A DNA stretch of 64,000 bases from a virus, in IMG/VR virus record IMGVR_UViG_3300027801_002586, positions 1-64,000 of that record; one strand, 5' to 3'. This document shows, piece after piece, positions 16,475 through 24,040 of this stretch; the stretch's first letter is position 1; each line of letters opens with the position of its first letter. The notes below the pieces were generated by a model that saw nothing but the letters and a program-made list of their open reading frames with translations, had not been told where the DNA came from and searched no databases. The position numbers were made by a program, and so were the translations under genes.

Positions 16475-18663
16475 AAGATAAACAATTTAAACACTTTAAT
16501 CCAATGGCTCTCAGAGAGAAATACTCTGCTGGGTCTAAAAAACAATCGAATCCGTTCTCTTCGTTTTGGGCTGATAATTCATGGGATACTCGTAGAAGTT
16601 CTTTTATCGATGAACTTGAAGAAGCTCCTAAAGGTAGAAAACCAGTTGACCACGTTAAACTTGCTTCTTATAGAAGAGCCATCGCTAACTTCGTAACTAT
16701 CGTAACGAATCGTTCTGATATTCCAGTCCAATTTCAAAGTAATGATAGTTCTTATACTGATGGTAAGAAAGTTATGATTGGTTCTAAGATTGATGAGAAA
16801 AACTTTGACCCCGTAGTTGGTTTGGCTTTACACGAGGGTTCACATATTAAACTTTCTGATTTTGATTTTTTGAGAAATCTTGAGAATAACATTCCACAAG
16901 AAACTTTTATTCGTGCTGAGAAAGTTGGTATTGATAAGTGGACGGTTCTTACTCACATGAAAAATTTATTAAACTATGTGGAAGATAGAAGAATTGACCA
17001 CTATATTTTTTCAAACTCACCAGGTTATAAAGGTTACTATCATTCAATGTATGAGAAATATTTTCATTCAAAGATTATTGATAAAGCTCTTCAAACTGAT
17101 GAGTTCACTTCTATAGATTGGGATTCATACATTTTCAGAATCTTAAATTTAACTAACAAGAATCGTAACTTAAATGCTCTACCAGGTTTGAAAGAAATCT
17201 TTAATATGGTTTTTATCGCTGGTGGTGGTGTTAAAAGAATGAAATCTACTGAACATTGTTTTATTACTGCTAGTGGAATTTATGATGTGATTCTTAATAA
17301 CTTACCTGAACTTAAAATGGATAAAGATGGTAACATCGAAAAACCACAAGATATGAAAGGTAATGATTCTGCTGGAGAAGGTGAAGGTACAGGTTCACCA
17401 AGTGAAGGTGGAGAATCTCCTGATGATAGTATGAGTGATGAAGAATTTGATTCTATGATAGATGGTGTTGAAAATGGTGAAGGAAATGTTACTCCTGGTT
17501 CAGGTAGTGGTACGGGTAAAGAAGTTAAGTTATCTGAAAAACAGATGAAACAATTAGAAAATGCTATTCAGAAACAAAAAGATTTTGTAAATGGAGAAAC
17601 TAAAAAAGTTGGTAAGTTAACCAAGAAAGATTCTGCTAGTGTAAAAGCTATGGAAGAAGCTGGTGTGGAGAAAATTCAGGCTGGTGAATCAATGACAACC
17701 GAAGAATGGAATTATGATACACAAGAGTATGATACAATTCCAGGCAAGGGTGTTGGAGTTATCTATGTTAAGAAACTAACTCAAACGATGATTGATGAAA
17801 ATCTTTTTCCAAGTATTCTTCGTCGTAAAAGTTCTTACTATTATAATTCGGATAGAGATTCCGAGATAATGAGTCAAGGTATTTCACTTGGAACTAAACT
17901 TGGACGTAAGTTACAGATTCGTGGAGAATCAAGAGATTTAAAATCTACAAGATTAGATAGTGGTAGAATTGATAAGAGATTAATTTCTGAACTTGGGTTT
18001 GGTAATGAGAGAGTTTTTCAAACTACGTTTACCGAAAGTTATTCAGATGCTTTCTTACATATCTCGGTTGATGCTAGTGGTTCTATGGGTGGAGAAAAAT
18101 GGAGACAGACTATGATTTCTACCATTGCTATTTGTAAGGCTGTTGATATGATTCAAAATGTTGATGTGATGGTTTCTTTTAGAAGTACTCACGAAGGTGG
18201 TCACAGAAGAAATAGAGATATGAGTTCACCATTAATCTTGATTGGTTATGATTCAAGAGTTGACAAGTTTTCAAAAGTGAAAAAAATGTTTCCATGTATT
18301 TATCCTGGTGGAACTACTCCAGAAGGATTATGTTTTGAAGCTATTCTAAAAGATATTGTTCCTACTACTAATAATAGAGAATCTTATTTTTTGAATCTTT
18401 CAGATGGGATGCCAATGTTTAGTAATAATGATGTTGATTATTATAATAAAACGGCAATAAACCACACTAAGAAAATGGTTGATGAGATTCGTAAACAAGG
18501 TATCAAAGTTATGAGTTATTTTGTTAGTGATACAAACTACGATAGGTCAGAGAATCTTAGAGATTTCAAAAGAATGTATGGTAAAGATGCCGAGATGATA
18601 GATTTGAGCTCAGTACTTCAAATTTCAAAAACAATGAACAAAAAATTCTTGGAGAAAAATTAA
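16471..18663 (+). CDS. CobT-like protein: HExxH domain plus VWA domain
   Basis: 730 residues from a TTG start. Residue 121 begins HEGSH (HExxH) in a helix, and NYVEDRRIDHYIF near 170 could give a third metal ligand, like the metallopeptidase-like N-domain of some CobT/VWA proteins. An acidic, Gly/Ser-rich linker covers about 295-360. The C-terminal VWA domain has HISVDASGSMGG (MIDAS, D534), GGTTPEGL and LSDGMP. Cobaltochelatase CobT works with the AAA+ subunit CobS; such pairs also act as MoxR/VWA chaperone systems. The CobS-like gene follows at 19190. No CobN is present, so cobalt insertion is not established. Confidence 0.82.
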   Translation: MKDKQFKHFNPMALREKYSAGSKKQSNPFSSFWADNSWDTRRSSFIDELEEAPKGRKPVDHVKLASYRRAIANFVTIVTNRSDIPVQFQSNDSSYTDGKKVMIGSKIDEKNFDPVVGLALHEGSHIKLSDFDFLRNLENNIPQETFIRAEKVGIDKWTVLTHMKNLLNYVEDRRIDHYIFSNSPGYKGYYHSMYEKYFHSKIIDKALQTDEFTSIDWDSYIFRILNLTNKNRNLNALPGLKEIFNMVFIAGGGVKRMKSTEHCFITASGIYDVILNNLPELKMDKDGNIEKPQDMKGNDSAGEGEGTGSPSEGGESPDDSMSDEEFDSMIDGVENGEGNVTPGSGSGTGKEVKLSEKQMKQLENAIQKQKDFVNGETKKVGKLTKKDSASVKAMEEAGVEKIQAGESMTTEEWNYDTQEYDTIPGKGVGVIYVKKLTQTMIDENLFPSILRRKSSYYYNSDRDSEIMSQGISLGTKLGRKLQIRGESRDLKSTRLDSGRIDKRLISELGFGNERVFQTTFTESYSDAFLHISVDASGSMGGEKWRQTMISTIAICKAVDMIQNVDVMVSFRSTHEGGHRRNRDMSSPLILIGYDSRVDKFSKVKKMFPCIYPGGTTPEGLCFEAILKDIVPTTNNRESYFLNLSDGMPMFSNNDVDYYNKTAINHTKKMVDEIRKQGIKVMSYFVSDTNYDRSENLRDFKRMYGKDAEMIDLSSVLQISKTMNKKFLEKN

Positions 18664-18902
18664 TGGGTCATAAAAAACCGCTAGTAGCTGCTAGAAGAAG
18701 AGAAGTGGCAGGAATGTTTTTCAAGTGGATATACAATAATTTAATTAATAAAAAAAATACTAAATGTATGTGTGGGTGGAATATGAAACCATTTGAAAAA
18801 TATACAGATAGACACCAATGGATATGTATATGGAAAAAATGTGGATGGGAAGCATTTGATAATAATGATGGTAAATTACATTGGTTTAAAACAAAAAAGT
18901 GA
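18663..18902 (+). CDS. small zinc-binding basic protein
   Basis: 79 residues, ATG overlapping the previous stop. CMCGWN and CIWKKCGW give four cysteines in two pairs, a probable zinc ribbon, and tryptophan and lysine are enriched. Nucleic-acid binding is plausible. Family not recognised. Confidence 0.6.
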   Translation: MGHKKPLVAARRREVAGMFFKWIYNNLINKKNTKCMCGWNMKPFEKYTDRHQWICIWKKCGWEAFDNNDGKLHWFKTKK

Positions 18903-18911
18903 AAATAACAC

Positions 18912-18941
18912 TTGACTCGTATAGTAAAAAAGCCTTATATT
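18912..18941 (+). promoter_or_regulatory. TTGACT-18-TATATT promoter
   Basis: -35 TTGACT, 18-bp spacer with AAAAAAGCC, -10 TATATT. An ATG lies five bases after the -10 (15-codon frame), but the better start is at 18968 behind AGGGAG. Confidence 0.75.
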
Positions 18942-18967
18942 GTCATATGACAACAGGGAGAAAAATT

Positions 18968-19066
18968 ATGGATTGGAAATTAATAGGTTATAGGATTGCT
19001 GAGTTTGGTACGGCACTACTTATATTTGTATCATTTTATTTATGGATGATTATTGCTAATATTTAA
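18968..19066 (+). CDS. small membrane peptide
   Basis: 32 residues with an AGGGAG site and its own promoter. Nearly all of it is one membrane helix (EFGTALLIFVSFYLWMIIANI). A dedicated promoter for so short a frame argues it is real. Role unknown. Confidence 0.5.
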   Translation: MDWKLIGYRIAEFGTALLIFVSFYLWMIIANI

Positions 19067-19089
19067 TTTAAAAAAAGTGAAGAAAACAC

Positions 19090-19119
19090 TTGACTTGTAT
19101 AGGCAAAAAGCCTTATATT
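19090..19119 (+). promoter_or_regulatory. TTGACT-18-TATATT promoter
   Basis: Consensus copy with the full GGCAAAAAGCC inverted repeat. It drives the CobS-like gene, with a leader of about 65 bases. Confidence 0.85.
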
Positions 19120-19189
19120 AAGGTATAAGAAATGGGAAAAAAATTAACAATTGAAAAATAAAGAAAACAAAAAAAAGGAAAAAACACAT

Positions 19190-20347
19190 ATGGCTAATTT
19201 AGTTGTAAAAATCGAAAAGTCTGGAAACAGATATAATGCTTGGGATATTGATGGTAATAAGTTTACTTCAAAAATCTCAATTTCTGCTCGTAAACGAGCT
19301 CACAAAAAGGGTATGGCCCTTGAACAGAGAGTTAATAAATCAGGTAAGAACTACTGGTGGGTAGTTCCAATGTCTGAATTTGAAGCTAATTCTGCTCCAA
19401 TATTTGATGTATCTTCAATAGAGATTCCATCAGACCATGCTGAAGTTCTTAACTTCATACACGATTCATATAAACTAAAACCTAAAGGTTTAGTTATGAG
19501 AGAATTAAAGTGGAAGTACTTAATCCGTTCTGCCGTAAGAGGTAAGAATATTTTAATGACTGGCCCTGCTGGTTGTGGAAAAACTATGGCTGCTAAATCT
19601 TTGGTTAATTCCTTAGATAGGCCAGATTACTATTTTAATATGGGTTCTACACAAGACCCACGAGCCACCCTAATCGGTAACACTCATTTCGATAAAAAGA
19701 AAGGTACTTACTTTTCAGAGGCTCTTTTTGTAAAGGCTATTCAAACACCAAACGCTGTGATTCTTCTTGATGAATTATCAAGAGCTCACCCTGATGCTTG
19801 GAATATTCTGATGACGGTTTTAGATGCTGGTCAAAGATATCTTAGGTTGGATGAGGCTGATGGTCAAACTACTATCCCAGTTGCTGAAGGTGTAACTTTT
19901 GTAGCTACGGCTAATATCGGAAACGAATACACAAGTACTCGTGTAATGGATAAAGCTCTAATGGATAGATTCACTATCGTGGAAATGGATGTCTTAACTG
20001 ATGAAGAGGAACTTGGCTTACTTACTTATATGTTCCCCCATGTTGAGCCTGATTTAATGAAGGCTGTTGCTGAGATTGCTCATACTACACGTATGGAATC
20101 AAAATCAGATACTGGGAAAGTTTCTGCTGGAGTTTCTACGAGAACTTCGGTTGAGATGGCTGGATTACTTTACGATGGTTTCGGAATCGATGAGGCTGCT
20201 GAAGTAAGTATCTATCCACAATTCGCTGATGATGGCGGGATGGATTCTGAAAGAACTTTTGTAAAGCAGTTAGTTCAGAAGTACATCAATGATGGTTCGG
20301 ACGAGGATTTATTCAATGTTGAGGATGAATCGGAAAATATGAGTTAG
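19190..20347 (+). CDS. cobS: CobS/MoxR-type AAA+ ATPase
   Basis: About 385 residues from the ATG at 19190, which has an AAGGA site; the lysine-rich extension back to a TTG at 19151 is unlikely. Residues 1-70 form a small beta domain. Walker A is GPAGCGKT (about 125-132), Walker B AVILLDEL (about 188-195), then the sensor region FVATANIGNEY and the arginine finger DKALMDRF. CobS homologues are widespread in T4-like cyanophages. It presumably drives the CobT-like partner upstream, each gene under its own copy of the same promoter. A two-hairpin terminator follows. Confidence 0.88.
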   Translation: MANLVVKIEKSGNRYNAWDIDGNKFTSKISISARKRAHKKGMALEQRVNKSGKNYWWVVPMSEFEANSAPIFDVSSIEIPSDHAEVLNFIHDSYKLKPKGLVMRELKWKYLIRSAVRGKNILMTGPAGCGKTMAAKSLVNSLDRPDYYFNMGSTQDPRATLIGNTHFDKKKGTYFSEALFVKAIQTPNAVILLDELSRAHPDAWNILMTVLDAGQRYLRLDEADGQTTIPVAEGVTFVATANIGNEYTSTRVMDKALMDRFTIVEMDVLTDEEELGLLTYMFPHVEPDLMKAVAEIAHTTRMESKSDTGKVSAGVSTRTSVEMAGLLYDGFGIDEAAEVSIYPQFADDGGMDSERTFVKQLVQKYINDGSDEDLFNVEDESENMS

Positions 20348-20412
20348 GTCTTACCTAACTCGGTGTGGCTGGTGGTTTTTGATTTCCTTTCTTTCCCATC
20401 AGCCATTTTTTT
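20341..20412 (+). terminator. intrinsic terminator, double hairpin
   Basis: A perfect 8-bp hairpin (GAGTTAGG/CCTAACTC) overlaps the cobS stop codon. A second stem, TGGCTGGTGG with CCATCAGCCA (one bulged C), runs into seven T residues. The second hairpin is a textbook Rho-independent terminator. Confidence 0.88.
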
Positions 20413-20434
20413 ATACATTTTGGAAATTTGAAAG

Positions 20435-20445
20435 TATATTTATAA
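20435..20445 (+). promoter_or_regulatory. TATATTTATAA motif (candidate late promoter)
   Basis: Lies between the terminator and the gene at 20460, where a new promoter is needed. Same family as sites at 22247, 23805, 41901 and 53745. Confidence 0.35.
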
Positions 20446-20459
20446 ATGAGGAATAAGAT

Positions 20460-20816
20460 ATGATAAAAATTATTAAACGAGTTTTAAATCGACATAGAGA
20501 TACTCAAGGTAATATTGGTTCGGAAGCATTTCGTGATTTGTTAGCAGTAGAAATTGCTGCAGTTATGAAATCTAAGGGTTGTTATACTGAATATGGTGAT
20601 AGTGAAGCAAAAGATAATCCACTCAGTATGGAAATGTGGAAAGGTTATAATACAGAAAAATTATCTAAAGAGTATTTAGATGCTTGGACTTGTGACCATT
20701 GTGGTAAACATACTCACAAAGTTGAATATGATTATCTTGGTAATGGTACAAATCACTTACAATGTGAATTAGAACTTGAAACAAAAAACGAACAAATAGA
20801 ATTGGAGCTTAAGTGA
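20460..20816 (+). CDS. hypothetical protein with CxxC
   Basis: 118 residues with GAGG upstream. N-terminal helix basic (IKIIKRVLNRHRD); WTCDHCGKHTH may bind zinc with a later Cys. Glu-rich C-terminus. Family not recognised. First gene after a terminator, so the head of a new unit. Confidence 0.6.
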   Translation: MIKIIKRVLNRHRDTQGNIGSEAFRDLLAVEIAAVMKSKGCYTEYGDSEAKDNPLSMEMWKGYNTEKLSKEYLDAWTCDHCGKHTHKVEYDYLGNGTNHLQCELELETKNEQIELELK

Positions 20817-21094
20817 CAGTTACTTATGATAGATATTTAATATTGGCTAGTTATTCAACAAAAATAAGTGGCGATTATAGTGGATATGTAGGGTTTAGAG
20901 AATTGGTTGACGTGTTAGAAAATATAGCAGTAAAACAAATTAATACATATTTATATAATGGAAACCATTATACATCTGAATTAACAATAAATGAAGTTAA
21001 TGTTATTTTAGATTGTGTTAAAGATGGTAAGTACAATAGTGGCTTTGATAAGTTAAGAAAGATATCAAACCAAATTGGGATACGACGAATTTAA
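20813..21094 (+). CDS. hypothetical protein
   Basis: 93 residues from a GTG overlapping the previous stop. Mostly helical; no cysteine cluster or membrane segment. TINEVNVILDCVKDGKYNSGFDKLRKI looks like an amphipathic helical pair. Family not recognised. Confidence 0.5.
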   Translation: MTVTYDRYLILASYSTKISGDYSGYVGFRELVDVLENIAVKQINTYLYNGNHYTSELTINEVNVILDCVKDGKYNSGFDKLRKISNQIGIRRI

Positions 21095-21145
21095 ATAAGT
21101 AGAGAAGTAGTTCTCTTAGTTACATTAAATAACAGGAGAATTACG

Positions 21146-21694
21146 ATGGCAAAAAAACTTGATGTTCGTGAATATCAATGTGAATTGGTAAGAGTTTTAG
21201 ATGGAGATACAATCGATTGTTATATTGATTTAGGCTTTCATTTAAAAATTAAAAAAAGAATTAGATACATGGGTATTGATACTTGGGAAAGTAGAACCCG
21301 AGATTTAGAAGAAAAAGCAAAAGGTCTATTAGCTAAAGCTCGGAATAAAGAATTGTTAGAGGGTGGAGTATTTAAACTGAAAAGCTTCGGAACGGGAAAG
21401 TTCGGAAGAGTATTAGGAGAAATATTTGTATCACCAGATGTTGTTGGTGAACACATTACTGAGTGTATTAGTAACCCAGATTCTAAAATTGATTTATCTG
21501 TCGATGGTTGGGTAAGTATAAATGATATTCTAATTGAAGAAGGTCATGCTTATGATTATCTTGGTGGAAAGAAAAAAGATTTCAAAGCTGAAGCAGCTAA
21601 GGAAATTGGAAAAGAAAAAGTTGAGGCTAGTAAAGATTATGTTGATAAACCAACAGAAGAAAAAGAAAAAGAAGCAGGAGCAAAAGAAGAGTAA
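21146..21694 (+). CDS. staphylococcal-nuclease-like (SNase/thermonuclease) protein
   Basis: 182 residues with a strong AGGAG site. VRVLDGDTIDCYIDLGF, RIRYMGIDTWESRT and GKFGRVLGEI cover the OB-fold catalytic core (Asp of DGDT, Arg of IRYMGID, Asp, Arg). These enzymes cut DNA and RNA with Ca2+. No signal peptide, so it should act inside the cell, perhaps on host nucleic acid. The last 35 residues are a Lys/Glu-rich low-complexity tail. Confidence 0.85.
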   Translation: MAKKLDVREYQCELVRVLDGDTIDCYIDLGFHLKIKKRIRYMGIDTWESRTRDLEEKAKGLLAKARNKELLEGGVFKLKSFGTGKFGRVLGEIFVSPDVVGEHITECISNPDSKIDLSVDGWVSINDILIEEGHAYDYLGGKKKDFKAEAAKEIGKEKVEASKDYVDKPTEEKEKEAGAKEE

Positions 21695-21770
21695 CACATA
21701 TAAGATTGTTGTTCCTTATGCTACCGAAACAACAACAATGAGTTACGAACAAATAACCTGGAGTTCTTAA

Positions 21771-22061
21771 ATGGAAGAAACACGATTTATATACTTTACA
21801 GCAAAGTGGTGTGGCCCTTGCAAAACATTTAAACCTATAATGGAAGGTTTGGAAGCAGAGGGATATCCTATCTACTTTCAAGATGTTGACGAAGACCAAG
21901 TACTTGCAGAATCATATCAAATCAAATCAGTACCTACAATTAAAATTGTAAGAGGAAATGAAGTGCTAGAGACTATGATTGGAATACAAGACCCTGAAAT
22001 AATGGTTGGTAAATTTCAATTATATGCACCCTTAGAATTTGGTGTTGAAGATGAAAGCTAA
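21771..22061 (+). CDS. thioredoxin
   Basis: 96 residues. FTAKWCGPCKTFKPIME is the classical active site and KSVPTIKIVRG the cis-proline loop. A dithiol-disulfide reductant, possibly for ribonucleotide reductase or a phage polymerase cofactor. The site before the ATG is CTGGAGTTCTTAA. Confidence 0.92.
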   Translation: MEETRFIYFTAKWCGPCKTFKPIMEGLEAEGYPIYFQDVDEDQVLAESYQIKSVPTIKIVRGNEVLETMIGIQDPEIMVGKFQLYAPLEFGVEDES

Positions 22062-22227
22062 AGTAGAGTTTGAGTATCCTACTATTGAAGGGATGATTTA
22101 TAAAGATACTATTATAGTATGTGAAGAATTAGATTTTAATAGTAGGGTAGGTGACGAAAAAGTTAAGGGTAAATTAGATACTGGTAAGATAGTATGGATA
22201 CCCAAAAAATTATTAAGAAAAATGTAA
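22051..22227 (+). CDS. small hypothetical protein
   Basis: 58 residues from an ATG overlapping the thioredoxin stop; an extension by four codons is possible. Beta-rich (KVEFEYPTIEGMIYKDTIIVCEELD) with a basic tail. Family not recognised. Confidence 0.5.
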   Translation: MKAKVEFEYPTIEGMIYKDTIIVCEELDFNSRVGDEKVKGKLDTGKIVWIPKKLLRKM

Positions 22228-22246
22228 TTTTTAGTTATTGATTAAC

Positions 22247-22254
22247 TATTTATA
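22247..22254 (+). promoter_or_regulatory. TATTTATA motif (candidate late promoter)
   Basis: CTATTTATATAC in the 135-base gap before hsp20; the only promoter-like element there. Confidence 0.35.
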
Positions 22255-22300
22255 TACAGATTAAAATTTCAATGCTCGAAAGAGGTTGATTAAAAGATAG

Positions 22301-22327
22301 AATACTGATGTCGAAAGAATCAGTATT
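22301..22327 (+). promoter_or_regulatory. 9-bp perfect hairpin in the hsp20 leader
   Basis: AATACTGAT pairs perfectly with ATCAGTATT around a 9-base loop containing TCGAAAGA; the same TCGAAAGA occurs once more about 35 bases upstream. It ends 36 bases before the hsp20 ATG and does not cover its ribosome site, so simple masking is not obvious; RNA stability control or a transient alternative pairing are possible. Confidence 0.45.
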
Positions 22328-22362
22328 TAGTTAGACAAACAAGTTAACAAAGGAGAAAACAA

Positions 22363-22836
22363 ATGACTAAAGTTATCTTTAACGCAGGAGTCCCTATTAT
22401 TGATAGGGATAATTTCCTAACACCATTCGATAGAATGTTCGACCAAATCGTGGAAAATTCATTTCCCGATATCACAAAATCAGTAGGAGTAAAACCATTT
22501 CAAGGTACTGCATATCCAAAAGTAAATGTATATGAGTATGATGATAGGGTTGGTATAATAGCCGAAATCCCAGGTCTTGATAAAAAAGATTTATCAATAG
22601 ATGTGGAAGAAGGCGTATTAACTATTGCTGGAAACAAACATGGATTGTTTGATGATAAAGGTGCAAAAGTAATTCGTAAAGAATTAAAACATTCATCTTT
22701 CAAACGACAATTCGAATTGGGTGATTTACTGAATGGAGATAAAATCAAAGCAACATTTAAAGATGGATTGCTTTCGATTGATGTTCCTAAAGTAGAACCA
22801 AAGAAACCAATTAAGACCTCTGTCAAGATTTCCTAA
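22363..22836 (+). CDS. hsp20: Hsp20 small heat-shock protein
   Basis: 157 residues behind AAAGGAGAAAAC. The alpha-crystallin domain spans about 45-145: PKVNVYEYDDRVGIIAEIPGLDKKDLSIDVEEGVLTIAG is recognisable in parts, with the closing IKATFKDGLLSIDVPK (GxLxI/V). It holds unfolding proteins and is common in T4-like marine phages. The end PKKPIKTSVKIS has no IxI. An open frame continues in +1 after the stop (see next entry). Confidence 0.93.
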   Translation: MTKVIFNAGVPIIDRDNFLTPFDRMFDQIVENSFPDITKSVGVKPFQGTAYPKVNVYEYDDRVGIIAEIPGLDKKDLSIDVEEGVLTIAGNKHGLFDDKGAKVIRKELKHSSFKRQFELGDLLNGDKIKATFKDGLLSIDVPKVEPKKPIKTSVKIS

Positions 22837-23023
22837 CATAATAAATGTAGGAAACGATAAGTATGTTGTTCTTGGAACGGCAAAGGTGGACACTGGTTTT
22901 ACAACAGAAGAACTTAAGTCTCAGTATGGGTACGCCGATGCCGTTCTTAGGAACGGAGATGTATATTATATCTGCTATAAAATGATAGAAGCAGAATTTG
23001 AAGAACTAAATCAAGAAACATAA
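22835..23023 (+). CDS. ORF without a standard start, in +1 frame after hsp20
   Basis: 62 codons that read like a real small domain (KYVVLGTAKVDTGFTTEEL, DAVLRNGDVYYICYKMIEAEFEEL) but have no ATG, GTG or TTG before them back to the in-frame stop at 22793, except a CTG at 22820 inside hsp20. A +1 slip at the hsp20 end, UCC UAA C, would fuse the two; this resembles the UCC UGA U site of antizyme mRNAs. Other options are an AUA start or a sequencing indel. An ATG at 22863 in a different frame gives a less protein-like 40-residue product. Confidence 0.4.
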   Translation, partial: NIINVGNDKYVVLGTAKVDTGFTTEELKSQYGYADAVLRNGDVYYICYKMIEAEFEELNQET

Positions 23024-23274
23024 ATTGATATCGTGATTTCTTGTTACCACTTAGGTGGGTTGTTGTTTTCGGAAGTGAGGTTAGAAGTTGAAAAACAGAC
23101 TAACAAAAAGTCCTATTAACAAATATAGGTAATCTTAACAGCGAATAGGCTGGGTTGTAGACCACGCGTAAGGTTACCACAATTAGTTTTGTATGGAGAT
23201 ACTTAATATAGAAAGTGTCGGAAGAATCTGAAATAAATAACGATTAGGTATGCACAGATGATACTTATTACTAT
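23024..23274 (+). ncRNA. possible structured RNA between hsp20 region and J-domain gene
   Basis: 250 bases with no ORF. GGTAATCTT (23128-23136) pairs with AAGGTTACC (23170-23178), one G-U, enclosing GCG/CGC and TGG/CCA pairs, so a stacked hairpin of about 50 bases is possible. Upstream, CCAC/GTGG makes a small hairpin near 23048. Could be a small RNA or a leader for the gene at 23275. Confidence 0.25.
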
Positions 23275-23802
23275 ATGAATCTCAAACAGATTAAGCAAAG
23301 AAAAGTGAGACAGAAACTTGCATGGTTACAATCCGAATTGGAAGAAACTAAAATTATATATAAAACTTGTATAGAAAGATTTAATACAGATTTTAGAAAC
23401 TATTTAATGGGGGGTGATTCTACACCAGACCCATCATCTAAGTTAAGTAAAGACCCACTCGATAAAATTGAATCCGATGTTGATGATGATACATTGAAAG
23501 CAGTATATCGTAAGGTGGCAGGAAAAACTCACCCCGATAAGGGTGGAGATTCTGATAAATTTAAATTAGCGAATGAAGCTAATAAAAATAAAGATTTTGG
23601 AAAGTTGTTAGATATGGCTGATGAATTAGGTCTTGAAGTTCCTATGGATGATAGAATGAAATTTGAAATGGAACAACAGATTAAAGCAGTATCCAATAAT
23701 ATAACAAATATGAAATCCACGATGGCGTGGGTTTGGGTTCACATTGAACCAAATTCAAAAGATAATATGAAGCAATATATTCTACAACAATTGAATATAT
23801 AA
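23275..23802 (+). CDS. J-domain protein
   Basis: 175 residues. A coiled N-terminal half is followed by VYRKVAGKTHPDKGGDSDKF, the HPD loop (about 86-88) of DnaJ J-domains, then LANEANKNKDFGKLLDMADELG. The HPD stimulates Hsp70 ATPase. Like other phage J proteins the domain is short and not N-terminal. It lies close to Hsp20, giving a small chaperone group. No clear ribosome site before the ATG. Confidence 0.75.
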   Translation: MNLKQIKQRKVRQKLAWLQSELEETKIIYKTCIERFNTDFRNYLMGGDSTPDPSSKLSKDPLDKIESDVDDDTLKAVYRKVAGKTHPDKGGDSDKFKLANEANKNKDFGKLLDMADELGLEVPMDDRMKFEMEQQIKAVSNNITNMKSTMAWVWVHIEPNSKDNMKQYILQQLNI

Positions 23803-23804
23803 CA

Positions 23805-23814
23805 TATTTATATA
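23805..23814 (+). promoter_or_regulatory. TATTTATATA motif (candidate late promoter)
   Basis: Sits directly after the J-domain stop and 20 bases before the next ATG. Confidence 0.35.
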
Positions 23815-23834
23815 TAACAAAAAGGTTAATACAC

Positions 23835-24026
23835 ATGAGAAGAAAAATAGAAGTAATAGACAAGATAAATTCAATTCAACTTGAGGTAGAGAGACTACAC
23901 GAGAGAACACCCGAAGATACTGGTGATAATAGGTTTGACTTAATACTAAGAATCACAAAAGGATTAAAAACGATGTTGGACGATTTAGAAAATATCGTTG
24001 AATTAGAGTCTGATGGTATTGAATAA
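23835..24026 (+). CDS. small coiled-coil protein
   Basis: 63 residues, acidic and helical with heptad-like leucines (IEVIDKINSIQLEVERLHE). Family not recognised. Next gene starts 14 bases later. Confidence 0.5.
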   Translation: MRRKIEVIDKINSIQLEVERLHERTPEDTGDNRFDLILRITKGLKTMLDDLENIVELESDGIE

Positions 24027-24040
24027 ATAGGAGAGTACAG

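Noticed and set aside
16471-20347. Cobalamin synthesis island
   Set aside because: Only CobS- and CobT-like genes are present; no CobN or other B12 genes, so the pathway is not supported.
22863-22985. 40-codon ATG frame after hsp20
   Set aside because: The overlapping frame without a start looks much more like protein; this one is probably a shadow, though its ATG has a fair purine run.
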